From contig JALJEE010000736.1 of NCBI GenBank assembly GCA_023231475.1, positions 1 through 64,000 of the forward strand: a stretch of DNA of 64,000 bases. Reading direction: 5' to 3'. Of this stretch, positions 10,303 through 23,100 are shown in pieces. The notes below the pieces were generated by a model. It was not told the DNA's origin. It worked only from the letters and a program-made list of their open reading frames with translations, and made no database searches. The translations under genes were made by a program, and so were the position numbers. Within the stretch, counting starts at the first letter, position 1; each line of letters starts with the position of its first letter. This stretch comes from Seison nebaliae (Eukaryota > Rotifera > Pararotatoria > Seisonacea > Seisonidae).

Positions 10303-13300
10303 AAAGGAAAGAAAGAATATTGTGCATCATTTACTCCATTTATAAATTGGTATTTTTTCTATTTCCTAATGTTTGACGAAGAGTAAATTATGGGAATATA
10401 TTCATCGGTTTTCTTATGATAATCTAATGAGAATTTGATCATTCTAATGTCGAACATAATTCTATTAAGAGAAATAACTTATGAAATTATTAAACTTTTC
10501 TTCTGAAATTAATAGAAGATCAAATAGAGAGGAGAAAGTGGTGAGGGAAGAAGCGAGAAATGAAATTACTTTTCTTCATTTGTCAATACGTTATAATCGA
10601 TATTTTTATAAATTTCCATGGAATACTAATATTGAAAAGAAGAATAAGAATAATTCAACATCCATCGAATTATGCACACAATTGCAGCAACTTCTTTACC
10701 TTGAATCATAATTTTCTGTGCACAACAGCTGCACAATCCGCTATAGATTGCCTAATGAAAGATCAGTCTGTATTTCAAAAAAATTTGATTGTAACAAATT
10801 GTGTTTTTGAAAAAGCTTCTCCTGTTAATGAAGAATTTACATATTCGACAAAGAAATCAGAAGAAGACTTGGAGTGCACATTGAGTGCATTGTCTAGTAG
10901 CGGAACTCCTTCAAAAACAGATAACTGCGACTTGTCCGTCACTGACACTTCATGTCCACTAATTTAGACTGATGAAAATCATCGACATTACACCAATACA
11001 GTTGTTAAGGTTTCGTCCACGAATGTTTCAAGTTCAATCGAATGAAATTTATAAAATAAAATATAGAATGAACATTCTTCCATCTACTAACAATATCAAC
11101 TGAATAATAATATTATACTTAATTTTGAGAGAATAGTATGAGTCAATGAGCATAGACCGTATTGATAACGATTATTGGAATGGGAACAATCACGTTCGAG
11201 TCATTAGTTGATTGTGAGGTGAAATTAGAAGAACAGATTGGAGAGAAGTTTGAATTAGAATGAGGCGAAACGGTTAGATGAATATCACATTTGATGTGAA
11301 TAAAAATTTGGTGAAGAATTTATAAATAATTATAGCAACATTGATCATTATCAGACGGTGGTGTTGTACAAAGAAACTTTTTTTTTGTTGCGGAAAATTT
11401 ACATGAATGAATATCGCATTTGATATGATAGGCGATCGATTGTTATTGACGTAATATAGAAAGGAAAAGAAATAATAATGGAAATAATGACGACGATGAT
11501 GATGATGATGATAGTGATAGGAAAGGAGGAGATGGTAATAAGATAATAGATTAGAAATGAATAGTAACTTTTGAAGAATATTCGGAGATATTATTTCTCA
11601 TTGTTTTCTTTTGAACATCATCATCATCATCCTTGATGTCCAACATTTCATTATTATTCGTGGTGGTAATGGCAGAGGTAATTCCAGTCACGGAATTCTT
11701 TTCCAAATCTATTTGTTTTCTCTTCAAATCTGTCAGACGATAATTTGAACTATTTCTCCTTATCGAAGTGATTAGTAATCCAATCAATTTCCATTCGTTC
11801 ATTTGACAATTGTTCGAATGAATCGTTTCTGCCAATTTCTGATAATTATGAATGGGATTTTGGCCTTGGTTCTTCGAAACTGTGTTCCTCGCATTTATAT
11901 GAATCTCCTTCCCAACAACAACATCATCCTGTTGATTCTTATTCTGATTATTCATAGTGGAAGGATGGTATGTCGAATGAACGGCGGAGTTAAGTGGAGA
12001 TGAGAAAGAGGAAGAAGAGGAAGAAGAAGAGGATGAGGAGGAGGAGGAGGAGGAGGAGAAGTTGGTGGATGAAGAAGAAGTTGTTTTGGAATTATTACAG
12101 TAATTAATAGGAACGTCTTCAGATAAATATGTTTGATAAGAATTTGATCCATCGTCTTGCCGCATCAAATCTTCCTCACCATCATTTCTCATTTGGTCAT
12201 TCGATTTCGATGAAAGTTGATAAAGTGGCAGAATAGATAAGCCAAAAGAATTCGTTAAATTACTCTTTTCTATGGGAATATTTAATATGGGATAATTATC
12301 AAGAAATTTATTTATAGAAATGTCCTCTTCACTTATAGCCTCAATTCCATCATTCTTATCTTCATGACGATTATTGAACTTATCACTAACAAATGGGTTG
12401 TGATTCAATGAGTAATTATCATAGTTCCTTTCATCGACTTCTTCATCCAGTACATTAACCTTCTTCCTTATCCCCACTACCTCATCATCCACAACCAGAT
12501 TATGGTCATTCTTTTTCGAAATATCATTCGGATATTCTAAAGATGAGTGATTGGAATGCATACTGCTTTTCTTTGAACATTTTTCAACTGAAAGGTCGTC
12601 ATCATTATCATCATTATTATTATTTTTCTTCACATTATCTTCGTTATTAGGAAATTGTTCTTTTGGAAAATTTTTCGTTTTCGTTTCCGTTTCTTCAAAT
12701 TCGATTTCATTCGAAGATGCTGATGGAACTGACGATTCCTTCCGATTACCTATTTTGCTATCGTTCTCTCTATGAAGATTTTTTGGAAATCTTTCGAAGT
12801 TTTCATCGTTGCTATGGTTACCATTTATTTGTTTTGACGGATACTTCGATGATTCATCAGCATCATCATCATCATGAACGGTATTAGTGATTGGTTTGGT
12901 TAGAAGAGAATTGAGCGCATATCTGCCATCTTTCCCGACATCCTTCTTCTTTTTCTGATGGTTCGACAATCTTATTCGGTTTTCAACATTGATAGTTTGC
13001 TCAATCTTATTCTGATGATCTAAATATGAAGGTAGAATCTTATTATTTCGTTCGATAACAATGTCGATGTTTCCGTCGGCGAAAGGTTGTGTTCTTATTA
13101 AATTGGAAATTTCCAAATGTGATCGACCATTAACATTTATATCATTAATCTAGAATGAAAGGAGAAAGAAACAAGATTAAATTGGAATGAAGAAGAATGA
13201 TAATCTGATTACTATGAATTCATTACATCACCTCTCTCATATCATTCCCTACTGCGACGTCGTACATATGTGCCGATTAATCGATGGGCCGATTAAAATA

Positions 13301-16300
13301 TGAACAAACATAATATCCTTCCAGTTATTTGAGTTATTTGAGAATCATTTTTTCTTCATCAAAAATTCCTTCTTGACATCTCGTCCTTCTTTCTTCTTCT
13401 TCTTATCATAGACAGTTTCTTCTTTTTTTCTTTTTGAAATAAACTCAATTTTTATCATATACAAAGGAAATTGCATGAGAGTAACATCAAATATATCAAC
13501 CCAATGACAGCAATGCCACATTAGAATAAATCTACCTACAAAACGAGACGTTGTGCACCAGATATGCATGTCAAGTGGTGGAAGCGGAGAAGGAAGGAAG
13601 AAACGATGGGAAATTATTGCTCATATCATCCAGAAAAATTGGAATCATCTAATTTGCAAGAGATCATTCCTCCCCGATCTTAATAAAGAATTGCTTATGA
13701 AAATCGTTCATCTTTTGTAATAACAACTCAATTCTCCCACCTTACAGCGCACTCAACAACCATTCCTTCTAATTATTAGTCTTCGTCCAAATGCCCTTTC
13801 TCCCAAATTATCGTCCAATTATCAATTCAATTGAAATCCGAAGAAAAATCTTCGAAAAAACCCCAAAAATTTTCTCCAATTTTTTTTCAAATTTATTCCA
13901 TATTCGAAATGGTTATTTCTATAATGTTACAAATTTAATTCATTGGATTAAATTGACGAAATAAACTCTCGTTCCACATACGAATCGAATCGTAATAAAT
14001 GTGAACAATTTCAATGTTCACATGAAGCATGAAGACGAATGGAAGAAGAGCACTAACGACTGCCACCTACTAATTTTTTAGCTATCAATGAAGTTTCCTT
14101 TTCTCAGATCTATGTATATATAACTCGTTTTTTTATATTAATATTATTAAAATTGGGTGGGAATATAATTAGGTAATCGAATTCACCTGCGTAATTCTCA
14201 AGAATTGACATATGAATATTAGTATGCTTCTTACGTCATCCAATATATTTCTTGATAAACTACTAATGTTTCGTTGAAGAAGAACATACATCATCTTCCA
14301 TCCCATAAATCCAATTAGATCCGTTATTAGACAAATTGATGAATATGAAATTACTCTTATAAAATTGAATATCAAATACGTATAACTCAAATCTGAATTA
14401 TAAACAGTTGTCGTTATATTCCGACTTTTTCTCCTTCAGAAAATAAATAACATTTTTTCTCAATTCTTTCAACATTAAAACCACGTTAGAATTAACAAGG
14501 GAAAAAAGGAAAGGAAGAAAAAGTTTTTAATTCCTGAAGCGAATTGGACGAATGAGAAAAATAAGGAAAAACTTGTGCATAGAAAGTGGGAGGAATCAAA
14601 ATTATAATTTGCCATTCTAAATTTGCCGCAGGAGAGCAGTTGAGGAAAAGTCCCTGCGTTTCTCATCGGTATCATACTAATCAACGTTTTCATCAAGACA
14701 CAAAACTCTCATAATTCAACTTTCTGTATTTCTCATTTATGACGAATTTATGAATATTCGAAGAATTGATCATAGACGATCTATTTGACCAGATCGTCTT
14801 CTTATCGGAAAAGAAAAAAAACTTTAATTTATTCTTCCTTTCAAATTGGAAATTTTTATCGAACATTTTTTGCATTAGAAAACGGAATTAATATTCATAG
14901 AAAATTTCCATTGAAGAATTAATGGATTTGGACTCTCCCAGACAACTGGAGGGAATTATGATGTGATTACGGAATTTCTTTCTAGAATTGTGTTTAAACA
15001 ATTCCCATGTAACATATCAATGGGTCATGGTTGGTATTGGATGAGAGAGATATGGAACGAAGGAGATATTCGTTTAAACATCATCATTAGCATAAGGGGG
15101 AAGTGGTGATGGATGTGTCATGTTAGAGATTAGGAAAGGAAGAGGAAGACAATGTAAATGGAAGGAATGACACAAGAACATGATCAGAATTATCACCAAC
15201 TGTGATGATGGAAATATGAAATGGATTGAATAAAAATAATAGGCGAAATTCATTTTTGAAAAAAAAGAAAAGAAAACGGGAATAATAGATCTATCTATCT
15301 ATCTAATATACATATGTATATTCCTATTCTCTAAGATTCATTCATTCAATTGACGCATATTCAATCGGATGTAAAAGATAATGTACTTTCTGGTGTTCTT
15401 TAGATATTGAGTGAAATAAATTAAAAAATAATGTTATCATCTATATGGTGCACAAGTGAATCCGGATACATAGGGTGGAGTATGACCAATTGAAGATACC
15501 AACAGATAGAAACACCATAACTTCTCCCAATCAACCCAAATCGACTTATATTAATCCTTCCAATGTCTATAGGAGGATTAATGAAATTGAAACCGAACCG
15601 ATTATCTACATCGGATTTCAATATTTCCATAATTATTCCATTTACCTCAACACCGAAGAAAGAATGTTCAACGATAAATTAACCGTGTTGGAAATTGAAG
15701 TTATTTCAACAAAAAATAATATATTCCATTTTTGAACTTTCTGAAAATTATGTAAAATTACTATGAAAATTTATGATTTCCTTAAATTTCAATGAAACTG
15801 TTTTTTCTAATGAATATATTGTTTATAGAGACATTGGAATGAGTGGAGATAAGAACAATAATTTGTTTCATTGTTCTGGCGAAGAAGTATTGATGGAGAA
15901 TTGGATAATAATTATTTTGATTTTAATCTGATAAATCAGATATGGAAAGAAGAAGAATAAATAAAGGATATAGTAAGAAAAATAAAGAGTTTGTTGCGGA
16001 CCAGATACGATGGGAGGGGTGGGAGAAAACCGAGAGCTGAGAAATGTACTTTCATTCTAACTTCCATTATTTCATGCGAAACCTTTTCCTTTCTTTTTTT
16101 TTATGTTTATTTGTTTATTGGAATGAGAAAAAAATAGGACGAAGGATGCATGTTGGAGGCACCCTCTTCACTGTAGCATATATCCATAAACTGACATTGC
16201 TAAAATAATCAAATGGAAGAAAATGAGAAATTATTTCAAGTTTTTTTTATTATTTTCCAATTCCTTCTTTTGGACTAGTCGATTCCACTATGATTTGCTT

Positions 16301-19300
16301 CGATTCCATTTAATTTTTGAAATCTCTTCATTATTTCATCATCTACTACATTCATTTCTTTCGATGTTCAATTGAATTGAAAAGAAATATGATGAACTTC
16401 TATATAGATCTGTGCACTGGTGTGAAGGGGTTGATGAGAATGTTATGAAGAGAAAAGTTTCTTTGGCCAGATAAGATAATACTTATGATTATCCGTTTGT
16501 CGTAGTTTTGTAATAATTCGTAGAATATTACTTATACAATCATTTTGTTGAGAATGAATGAAAGAATGATGACTTATTTCGAATGCATGATCTACACTGC
16601 AATGGATACATAATCATTGTCATAATGAAACTGGTTGAGATGTTCGCGTATGCTCTGGATGGAGGGAGGAAGACATACATATGTAAGGACAGCCAATTGA
16701 CGGAATTGAACATGGACGACATTGATCGAGAGAAAATTAAATAAAATTAATGTCAAGTTAAATTTGATTAGTTTCCTTTCCATTGTCGTTATTATTATGA
16801 AATATTTCTATGATATTTATACAAAATACAAATTAGTTTATTCTTCCTCCAATTAACAATTATTCTTCCATTCTATTCAAATTATTCTTTATTTCTTCTC
16901 ACTCTTAAAAAAAATGGAAATCATCAATTTCTAATTTATTAGTTCCGTCCTTGCATTGTTAGTGAGGGGAGAACGAAGTACAATGTAGTCGAAGGAATCG
17001 ATTATTCTTATTTCCATGCCGTCCACTTGACATCCGGCTCCATCCAAAAAGCACCAAATAAAGTCTTTTTCGAATTTAACGTTTATTTCCGAGCTCATTC
17101 ATTCCATTCCATTTCGAATTATGATCGAATAGAATGATGGACTAAGGAAAGAATGAACTAATATCGGAAATAAACCGTTTGGAAGGGAAAAGAAAAATAA
17201 GAAGTTCTAATCAGTCAATAAGATATTTATTTAACATTCTTTATCAAGTGATTCTATCCAACTATTCGAATTGAGAGATACGAAATTATCTAATTCTGAC
17301 TCTTCATCTAAGTTTGGTGTTAAGTAAAACGACTCCTTTTGGGTGGTTGATGAAATAAAGAAATAAAATTTAACCTTATGAATTATATCATATACTTCCA
17401 TTGTCGTTTGACGTGCTACACATCCATCCTCCACAATTGCTACAACCACACATTGTGAATCGGACACATTCCCTCCAATCTTCTTATTATTGTAATTAAA
17501 AAATTCGTCGTTACTTTTCACTTTTAAACATTTCAACGTCATTCCTAACAATTGGTTTGGCGTTTCACGTTTGATAACAAACGTTTGGAATTTCTTTATT
17601 ATTTCACTTGTTTCCTCCACTTTAATATTGTCCGTTTCCGGTAAAGTACTAACGGATGACGATAAAGATGACGATCTGGTTCTTCGACCTAAACCGTCGT
17701 CGTTGTCATCGTCTGAAAGCTTCCCATCTGGTTTCATATGATAATTCTTATCCAAAAATGTTTCGTCATTCAATGAGGGAATATCACTCATTGACAAAAG
17801 TTCATCATTCTCACTACATAAAATATCGATATTTCGCCAAAATTTTCCTTTATCTTTCGAACCGTTATTCGACGTAATTGACGATGAGAGAATGGATTCG
17901 GTGGAACAATTCTCATGATTTTCTCTTTTGGAAAATATTTCTAATTTTTCTCTCTCGTGAAGCAAATCCTTTCAACGAATGGTTAATTGGACACACTGAA
18001 ATAATAACTTGGTCCACCAAACTTTGCACGACGAAATCGACGGGCGAATCTGCTTTTTGAATAATCTCCACTGCACGTTCATGTGATGCGTTTCTGATAC
18101 TAATATCATTCACCTGAAACATGTTTTATTTGGATGAAATGAAAAGAAATATTCGTTAATTCTTCAAGAGATCAATTCTTCATTATTAACCATGAGAATT
18201 CGATCTCCCGTTTTCAACAAACTGAATTGAGCCGCCGGACTATCAGTCAGAACATTTTTCACAAAAATTCCTGAAATTATTTTGTCTAATTCATTATCAG
18301 AATCAATCCGTCCACCTAATTCCAATAAAAATAAGAAATAATAAGAATTTCGAGATCTTCTTCTAAACAACCGAACTAACCAACAATACTGATACCCAAT
18401 GAACGATTCTTCATTCGATTGAGATATACATGTCGTTCTTCTCCCCAAAGATTCTCGATGAACATACGAGCTTTGCTCGTCGTATTGGCGGTGAGAGTTC
18501 GTCCACCAACTGAATAACCGGTTTGTTGAGTGCATAAATTTGAAGGTAAATTGGTTTGTTTGTCCGTTTTTTCTTCGTTCAATTTCTCACATGACTGTGG
18601 CAACGGACGATGATATTGGAAAGAGTTCTGTTTATAAATCCCTCTATTTTTATCGTCGTATTTCAAGATGGATTTCGTCGGTCTTGGTACTTCAGATTTG
18701 ATTTGCTTCCTCTCCAATTTCGTCGAGTTACTCTTCATCACATTCGATTGTTTATGATGAGGATTGGAGAATTTGATTATTTCATTCGATTTCTCTTTCG
18801 TATTCACCAACGACATATTATTGGAAGAGGTAAGTGGATTCTCATTGAAATTTAACTCGGGTGTTGATTGATATTTATAATAATTATTCTTTCCATCATC
18901 ATTCATCAGAGAACAATCGTTATCTTCATCATAAATATCTTTCCGATAATCATCGATATTATTATTCATTTCATCCTGATAATGGAGAATGATATCCGAA
19001 TCGTTCATTTCATTAAATTTATATTTCCTCCCACTAATCGGCGTATTGGCAGTGGTGGCAAATTGTCGATAGTTTGGTCGGTCTGATGATATTACCAAAT
19101 CATTTTCAATGATTTTATGATTTTCCCGATAATCATTCTCATTAGGTAATATTGGAAGTGGTTGAGATGAATGAAGATCTTTCTTCTTTTTATTCGACGA
19201 ATATTTATTGGAGAAGATTCCATTGTAATATTCATCTTTCGAATCGATTCGATCATTCATCGAATAGGTTTCATCCAAATTCATATCACTCTCATACCAA

Positions 19301-20118
19301 CGTCTTTTAATGGAAAATTTTTTTTTTGAATTTTCTTATATAATTTTCAATAAAATTAAACTTTCTCGTTCGATTTACTAAATAATCTTGTTTGGCTCGT
19401 GCGACATCAGTTTCTTTAATATATACAATACTTTATCATTAAGAATTAAAAGAGAATTGTCGAAAGAAAGAATTAACTGAACATCACCGGAAAGTAGATC
19501 TGCACGTCCCATTATGAATTTGAGCATGATGGGTGAAATACATCGAAGATGTTCGTTATTTACGCGAACGATGAAATCTCCGACATTCAATCGACCATCA
19601 ACTCCAACTAATCCATTCTTATTAATCGATTTTATTCGACAACCGTTTACACCATAATCGATATTCGTTTCTAAAGTGACACCCAAAAGCTTCTTTTTGT
19701 TCTTTGAATTTTTTGAACGAACATTCTTCCGATCAAATGACGATCCGATATGAAAAGGAACCAATTTCAATTTCCTTTCATATTCTTTTGGAACTTCAAA
19801 TGTTCTTCGTCCCAACGACGTCACCAAACGACCATAAATACTTTGAACGGAAAGTGTTTGTTCATTCCGATCCTTATTAGTATTAGTCGTCTTATAATTC
19901 TTGTAAAAATCGTAAGTGTTATACAGATTGGTGGCATTGGATAATTTGTTGGTACTAGTAGTCCTGGTGGTGGTGGTGGTAGTCTTGGTAGTTGTGGTAT
20001 TCTTGGTAGCGGTGGTGATGATGGTGGTGGTTTTGACATGTGAATTTTTCAATTCTTTGCCCATGTCGCATTTCAACGGCAAATTCGAGCAATAATTGCT
20101 CTCGGTTCTTATATCATC
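5895..20118 (-). CDS. Multi-PDZ scaffold protein, PATJ/MPDZ (INADL) type
   Basis: Probable cell-junction or signalling scaffold. Exons in transcript order: 20118 to about 19478 (or 19427), 19303-18381, 18315-18191, 18113-18009, 17968-17375, 13149-11569, 7780-6962, 6771-6676 and 6626-5895. All joins keep phase, giving about 1871 aa. PDZ domains: one in the first exon (GRLNVGDFIVRVNNE); one split over three exons (RSLGISIVG, then GIFVKNVLTDSPAA, then NASHERAVEIIQKA), which matches PATJ/MPDZ closely, including a preceding WG-type motif; one across the 4.2 kb intron (IIHK joined to INDINVNGRSHLEI); the second half of one in exon 7780-6962; and two at the C-terminus, the last with KGFGFSISG. Long Ser/Asn/Asp-rich linkers separate them. 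The first half of the fourth PDZ was not found. InaD is an alternative family name. Confidence 0.85.
6772..6961 (-). repeat. Intron made of degenerate A/T tandem repeat
   Basis: This 190 nt intron of the multi-PDZ gene (donor gttaga, acceptor tttgcag) consists almost wholly of alternating T-runs and A-runs with the recurring core TTTTTCGAATTT or TTTTTCAAATTT, period about 11-14 nt. Reading through it would add a Phe/Ile-rich tract, which is not credible protein. Confidence 0.8.
7887..7918. repeat. (CAT)n microsatellite
   Basis: About ten CAT units in an intron of the multi-PDZ gene. Confidence 0.85.
8625..8774 (-). other. Unrecognised open segment, possible exon or element remnant
   Basis: A 49-codon minus-strand reading with protein-like composition (KPPGLTREEIAEM, then VMKGVVEGLL) in an intron that is otherwise AT-rich low-complexity DNA. 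A GTTAGT that could be a donor follows VVEGL. It is G-rich on the minus strand compared with its surroundings. I recognise no family. It could be a small exon, a decayed transposon piece or chance. Confidence 0.2.
10270..10303. repeat. (GAT)n microsatellite
   Basis: About twelve GAT units. They create a poly-Asp stretch in a + strand shadow ORF that I do not call a gene. Confidence 0.85.
10729..10967 (+). CDS. Candidate terminal exon, + strand, unknown protein
   Basis: An open frame of 79 codons ending in TAG at 10967. It follows a plausible acceptor (ttttctgtgcacaacag at 10728) and is followed by AATAAA at 11055-11060. Content is protein-like: AIDCLMKDQSVFQKNL, NCVFEKASPVNEEFTY, and a Ser/Thr/Cys-rich end with SSSGTPSKTDNCDLS. 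Codon choice (TGC, GCT, TCT, CCT, GAC, ACT) differs from the neighbouring genes, which favour A/T-ending codons and CGA/GGA. It lies antisense inside an intron of the multi-PDZ gene. No family was recognised and no upstream exon was found. A nested gene, a retroposed fragment, a transposon end or foreign sequence are all possible. Confidence 0.35.
13150..17374 (-). other. 4.2 kb intron inside a PDZ domain
   Basis: Donor gttaaa after the IIHK codons and acceptor ttctag before INDINVNG. Joining them restores a continuous PDZ fold. The interval is AT-rich. Apart from a + strand candidate exon at 15474-15699 I see nothing coding in it. Confidence 0.75.
15474..15699 (+). CDS. Candidate nested internal exon, unknown protein
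   Basis: An open + strand segment of about 75 codons with codon use like the real genes here (NVYRRINEIETEPIIYIG, then NTEERMFNDKLTVLEIE). It is bounded by a possible acceptor (gatacatag at 15473) and a GTTATT donor at 15700, which fits the GTT donor habit of this genome. It lies within the 4.2 kb intron of the multi-PDZ gene on the opposite strand. I recognise no domain and found no partner exons. Confidence 0.3.
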
Positions 20119-23100
20119 CTAAGAGTATCGAGTAAGATAAAAAAATTCATGAGCATATAAGAAATGATAAATTGGGAATGATGAGCGGGAGGAGAAATGG
20201 AATAATGATGATACACGGAAATGAAGAAAGAAATAAATGGAAATATTCCGTAACATTCTTTTTAACTCGAAGAAGAAAGAAATGAGGAAAATAATGCCGT
20301 TTTCTTCTTAATTTTCCATTACAAATGGAAGTGTTCAACTTGAAGAAGTTGGACGAAGGCACTTGAAGAAAAGTTCGAACATTTTTCTTTTTAATTATTA
20401 TAATTAACAACTAATTAGAAGAAAAGGGAATATCGACGAACAAATATTTAAAAGATAAAGATCAAATCTTTCAACAGCAAAACAAAATCGTTTTCGTTAC
20501 CAGATTCATCCCAATACCTTCTCATGGGAGATGTTTTACTTCAGATTCTTTTATCTACTAGATAGTACTCCTTAACAATCTGATAGAAGTGCAATAGAAA
20601 TATTCTTATTTCAATTAATTATGCCACGTCAGCAAACAATTGAAGGGGAATTCTCCTGTACATTTCTGCAATTTCCATTTTCCTTCTAGCTTACTTCATT
20701 CGGCATAATCGAACTAACAAAACATTCCAATCCCAAACATAGTGGAACGTTCAATAAAAGAAGATTATTGTATTATATTGAGATTTCTGAGAATTATCTC
20801 TGTAATACTCCTCCTGTCAACAATCGAACCGCCTCTAGATTTGGAGATATATTCAGATAATTTCCCAGATAATTTTCCCTAACAATTATGTTGACCAAAA
20901 TATTATTAAAATTCTTCATCTTCGGGACATTTTCCGAGTGCCTGCACGTGGTTATGAGGCGAGGTGAACAGAAAAAGAAGTGGAATAAATATTAGAATAA
21001 GAAATTTGGACACATTCTATTCGGGTCTGAAGTGATGGAATTCAAGCAGAAAAACCATATTTTCCATTAAATAGAATTGAGAATGAAATAGACCATGCGC
21101 TAAATGCTTTTTACGAATAAGCAAATTAGTCTTCTTTTGGAAATAAATTATTATAAAAACGTTAAGATCTTCCAAGACGAATTAGATTAGATTCTAAATT
21201 GATTTTCGAAATTCCCATTATCTAATTTGATAATTTCCCATAAATTATCTTTAAAGAAATCATTGACAAAATTAATGGGGGTATAATTCCATTAATTCCA
21301 TTGATGTTTTGAGAAAAGGAAAAGGAATTTCCATTTACAGTTAAATCATCTCAAGAAGAAATTCGGAGGAAAAATTGAGGAAATAATCGGTCTTTTTTTC
21401 TCCCAATACATAATGGTTTTCCTGATTGTTTCTCAGAAATCTTCACAAATAAATCTATTAATTGACAATTAGAAAGGCAAGAGGTGAATGAAAGAAAATA
21501 AAATAGAATTATAATATATAGTAATAGATATTCATCCATTAATCATCATATGATTCACATTTTTGATTCATCATCATATATCTTCTTATTCTTCAACGCA
21601 CACACAACCAATAAGTTTATGTGTAATTTATTGGTGTTATAAGAAGGAGGATAGAATGAAAAACTTAAAAGAAAAAAAATATTACGTAATTTTTGATAAT
21701 TTCCATCTTCACCTTTTTTCGGTTGTTGTCGATTTGTAGTGAGTGAGATGAAGAAATGAAAATACTTGTTGAAAATGTTATTTACTTATCCGTTTCTTTA
21801 TTAATAAATTATTCTGATAGAAATTGAGATTTCAATAGAAAGGAGAATATTTGTAAAAATCTAATATTTCATGTTTTGTAAATAATGTTATTGAATAAGC
21901 AAATAAGAAGAAAGAAGAACAAAGACAGGAGAAGAAGTGTTATGATTCGATGGGACAATTTATTTCTTTCTTCATTCTACCTCGTTTCATGCGAAGAAGA
22001 AAGTGCACGTACAATGCACAGAAAACCCATCTGTTGGAAATGTCGGTTGTAAAATTTGAAAAAAAAACAACAACTTATCAATCCAACGATTACAATTCTG
22101 TTTCTTATTGTTTTCCCCACTTTGAAAATTAAGAAAACTTATCAAAACAAATTTCAACCGTAAAAATAGTCTTCTGTTTCTAATAAATATCAGTAGAGTT
22201 ATGTGCGAGAGAATCGAAAATAAAAAGTTAATGTTAATAAATATATGTTCGCATATAATTTCCTTCAGTTTGCGCTACAAATTTTTATTGATCAGCTTGA
22301 TCAATTAGTCATAATGTTTCCTCATAAGTTATACTTCTATTATTGCTCTACATACACACCGACATGCAAATAACGAGCTGAAATGTTGAAATGTTGATGT
22401 AGAATATGCATATATTACGCTATGAGAACCTTAAGAATGAGAAGAAAACAGAAGATGTTTACATCAACTCTATATAATGTTACGGATCTTTCACAAATGG
22501 GCCTCATCTTCCAGAGAGAATTTAGTTAATTAAATAAATTGTAAACCAGTGTTATGCAAATGAGAATAGAATTGATAAATATATGTTTTATTTCATTTTA
22601 TAATGAAAAAGAAAAGAGTAAAAAAGATTTTGAGAAAGGTTATTATTCTTCTTCTATTATGACAAAGTCAAGTTCTTCAACGGACAGATCGACAATGATA
22701 TTTAAGTCAACTCGTCACTCTCTAAAATGGAGGAGGAATTCTAATTTTCTTTCACAAACTTCACATCTTCAATGACATCTTTACAATTTATTGTGAATAC
22801 ATTTCATTCATTAAGCAAAGTTCTTTCAACTATATTCCTTCATTAATTATACAATCCATATGGAATAAAACATCTGTACTTTCTCATTATACCCAATGCA
22901 ATTAGACCGGAAATCCTCTACAACTCCACAGTCAGCATAATTCTGTGTGGAGTATATTCGACACCGAATGCAGTTTCGATATCGAAATAAATTCTAACAA
23001 GGGAACTTCGATCATTAGAATTCAGAAGAAAATTTAAAACATATACACATATCGGAAATATGCATGTGATGGATAGCTAAGCTTAAAAGTTCTTAATTAA

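Larger units (their letters stand above)
7781..11568 (-). other. Large intron of the multi-PDZ gene
   Basis: Bounded by a phase-0 donor (gttact at 11568) and a phase-0 acceptor (gtgtag at 7781), so the flanking exons can join directly. A PDZ half is missing between them, so an unrecognised small exon may lie inside. The interval holds (CAT)n at 7887-7918, (GAT)n at about 10270-10303, a + strand candidate exon at 10729-10967 and a minus-strand open segment at 8625-8774. Confidence 0.6.

Noticed and set aside
10117-10386. + strand ORF with a run of twelve Asp
   Set aside because: It is created by a GAT microsatellite and has no splice or codon support.
17900-18122. Apparent frameshift between two overlapping minus-strand frames of the scaffold gene
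   Set aside because: A 40 nt GTT...AAG intron (17969-18008) joins the frames in phase, so no frameshift is needed.
19427-19478. Donor gtatat at 19426 for the first scaffold exon
   Set aside because: Not fully rejected: gttaat at 19477 has the same phase and fits the GTT habit, while gtatat keeps one more PDZ strand. Left open.
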